Assembly (NCBI GenBank): GCA_013138655.1
Contig: WTCI01000098.1
Span: forward strand, 1-6,050
DNA: 6,050 nucleotides
Reading direction: 5' to 3'
DNA from: Desulfuromonadaceae bacterium
Lineage (GTDB): Bacteria > Desulfobacterota > Desulfuromonadia > Desulfuromonadales > Geopsychrobacteraceae
A program made the position numbers and the translations under genes. The notes below the pieces were generated by a model that saw only the letters and a list, made by a program, of their open reading frames with translations, was not told the DNA's origin and did not search any database. Of the stretch, positions 4,570 through 6,050 are shown piece by piece; within the stretch, counting starts at the first letter, position 1; every line of letters starts with the position of its first letter.

Positions 4570-6050
4570 TCAGAATTCAAACTCGTAAAGGATATCGATC
4601 GCCGATTGCAGGCCGCTGACCGCTTCGAGGACCAGTTTCGGCAGAACTTCATACCGCAGGGTGATTTCGGTAAGCGGCGAAAAGATGCCGACCCCATAGC
4701 CGACCTGAACCCCCGGCAACAGGTAACCGCTGACTTGAACCTTGGTATCGCTCCCCTCGCCACGGGTATCGACAGCCAGATTCTGAACACCGAACGCTTT
4801 GCCCACCTCACTGATGGTGCCTTCGCTGCGGCCGATTCCGGCGCCAACCAGCATGGCTGCCAGCATAGTATCCTGCGACGAACCGGAACTGGAGCCGAGG
4901 GAACGGCCACGCAGCAGATAGGAGATCGCTTCCTGCTGCGACATCGCCGGTTCCGAGTAGATGGTAACTTTCGGCCGTTGGGCCTCCCCCCGCAGGCGAA
5001 TGCCGGCGGTCACGTTGTCGCTGGTCGATTCCGGACTGCGAATGGCATCAACATCGATAAAAGGCTTTGACAGGGGTCCGGAAAACAGCAGTACCCCCTT
5101 GTTGATCAAGAGATTCTGGCCGAAAGCCCGGTAAGTCCCTTCGCGCAGGTCGATACTGCCATGGCCGCTCAGCGGCTGGTTGACCGACTGCTTGATCGCC
5201 AGAGTCCCTTCCAGATCGGCCTTCAGGCCAAAGGCTTCAATTTTAACATCGTCCAGCAGTGTCACCTCTAAGGCCAGAGATAAAGGTGACGCCCGTTTGA
5301 CCCGGGAGGCGTTCGGGTCATCCAGGACCACCACATCGTCCGAAAGACGCACCGACTCCCGGGGCAGGGTTTTGACCTTGATCCGGCCGGAGGGGACCAG
5401 GATTCCCCCAGTCAGAGCCAGCTGCTCCGACTGCAGTTCGAGACGCAGGTCAGGACTGATCAACAGACTCAGTTCGGGTTCAAGGCTAAACCTGTGACGA
5501 TCCCCTTGCAGGGTCAGCCAACCGGTGACCGGGGTCTGTTGCCAGGTAACAGCTCCAGCCAGTTCCGCACGCCCCTCCCCGAGCATCAGGTCGCCGTCCA
5601 GTCGGGCCTGGTAACCATCCAGATCAAGCTGAAGGTTGATCTGCTCGATATCGGACGGCAGGGTCTTACCACCGAGGCGGCCATCATGCAAAGAAACCGT
5701 CCCGGACAGCTGCGGTTTTTTCAAGAAACCGGAGACCTTTCCAGCGGCGTTAACGGTTCCGGAGATTTCTTCAAGAGGATCAATCAGCGGTTGCAGGATG
5801 ACCAGTTGCAGACCGGAAAGGTGAAACTCGCCCTGGAGCGTTTTTTCCTCCTGATAAGGGGCCAGTTGCAGGCTGATATCGCCCTGCCCGAGCTGCTCCG
5901 AGCGCAATACCAGTGTTGCCCGAGCGGACGTTTCATCGAGCGCCGCGCTCACCTCCAGTTGCTGATAATCCGCCTGCAGTTTTTGTCCAACCTGTTCAAT
6001 TTCGAAACGACCACTGCCTGCTGACAGCTCGACCTTGATCCGGGGCTTCT
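4570..6050 (-). CDS. tamB: TamB-family translocation and assembly module protein, C-terminal part (5' partial)
   Basis: The frame is open from the right edge of the window to the TGA at 4570-4572, giving 493 visible residues; the start lies outside. A GTG at 5952 is internal, because the reading frame continues upstream with no stop. The sequence is the repetitive, beta-strand-rich kind found in TamB (alternating hydrophobic residues, e.g. GEFHLSGLQLVILQPL and LRLELQSEQLALTGG). It ends in the conserved TamB/DUF490 domain: GIRLRGEAQRPKVTIYSEP, then AMSQQEAISYLLRGR, VGAGIGRSEG, VQVSGYLLPGVQVGYG, and a final aromatic IDILYEFEF. By family knowledge TamB is an inner-membrane-anchored periplasmic protein that spans to the outer membrane, works with the Omp85 protein TamA, and takes part in outer-membrane protein assembly and lipid transport. 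tamA would be expected just upstream, outside the window. The gene reads toward lexA, which has its own promoter, so the two are probably not functionally linked. Confidence 0.93.
   Translation of the reverse strand, partial: KPRIKVELSAGSGRFEIEQVGQKLQADYQQLEVSAALDETSARATLVLRSEQLGQGDISLQLAPYQEEKTLQGEFHLSGLQLVILQPLIDPLEEISGTVNAAGKVSGFLKKPQLSGTVSLHDGRLGGKTLPSDIEQINLQLDLDGYQARLDGDLMLGEGRAELAGAVTWQQTPVTGWLTLQGDRHRFSLEPELSLLISPDLRLELQSEQLALTGGILVPSGRIKVKTLPRESVRLSDDVVVLDDPNASRVKRASPLSLALEVTLLDDVKIEAFGLKADLEGTLAIKQSVNQPLSGHGSIDLREGTYRAFGQNLLINKGVLLFSGPLSKPFIDVDAIRSPESTSDNVTAGIRLRGEAQRPKVTIYSEPAMSQQEAISYLLRGRSLGSSSGSSQDTMLAAMLVGAGIGRSEGTISEVGKAFGVQNLAVDTRGEGSDTKVQVSGYLLPGVQVGYGVGIFSPLTEITLRYEVLPKLVLEAVSGLQSAIDILYEFEF

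Noticed and set aside
4564..4575. TTCTGATCAGAA palindrome across the tamB stop codon
   Set aside because: A 12-bp palindrome with no loop cannot form a good terminator hairpin, and it overlaps coding sequence. Probably chance.
5494..6024. 176-residue plus-strand open frame antisense to tamB
   Set aside because: TamB on the opposite strand is clearly the coding frame, with the conserved C-terminal domain. The antisense translation shows nothing recognisable.

Overview
The window (about 55% GC by impression, not counted) looks like chromosomal core from a Gram-negative delta-type bacterium. My best guess is Desulfuromonadota (Geobacter/Desulfuromonas-like). This rests on the style of the sigma-54 regulator tail, the DinB C-terminus, the TamB-type outer-membrane assembly protein, and a palindromic interspersed repeat of a kind I associate with that group. 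The taxonomic call is inference; no rRNA or other marker is present.

Layout. (1) 1-243, plus strand: the last 80 residues of an NtrC/FleQ-type sigma-54 activator ending in a Fis-type helix-turn-helix. (2) 249-277: a hairpin terminator between two convergent genes, serving both strands. (3) 281-2092, minus: typA/bipA, a complete translational GTPase, with its own likely promoter at 2136-2164. (4) 2179-4267, minus: a tight three-gene SOS cassette, transcribed lexA, then an 81-residue protein of unknown function, then dinB (DNA polymerase IV). lexA and the small gene are 2 nt apart, and the small gene overlaps dinB by one base in a TGATG junction. (5) 4268-4569: a roughly 300-bp non-coding stretch holding a perfect 12-bp hairpin next to the lexA start, a roughly 145-bp nested palindromic repeat, an 8+8 bp dyad that is the best candidate LexA operator, a probable lexA promoter, and a weak candidate terminator for tamB. 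(6) 4570-6050, minus: the C-terminal 493 residues of a TamB-family protein, running off the right edge.

How it works together. LexA would repress its own promoter through the dyad at 4459-4478 and so control the whole cassette. DNA damage would trigger LexA self-cleavage (Ala88-Gly89) and raise the small protein and the error-prone polymerase together. The most interesting points are the unknown 81-residue protein locked between lexA and dinB, the unusual LexA recognition helix paired with a non-canonical dyad, and the palindromic repeat placed between the lexA promoter and its coding sequence, which gives lexA a long structured leader. typA, tamB and the sigma-54 regulator are ordinary neighbours. 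I see no CRISPR array, tRNA, rRNA, transposase gene or phage gene.
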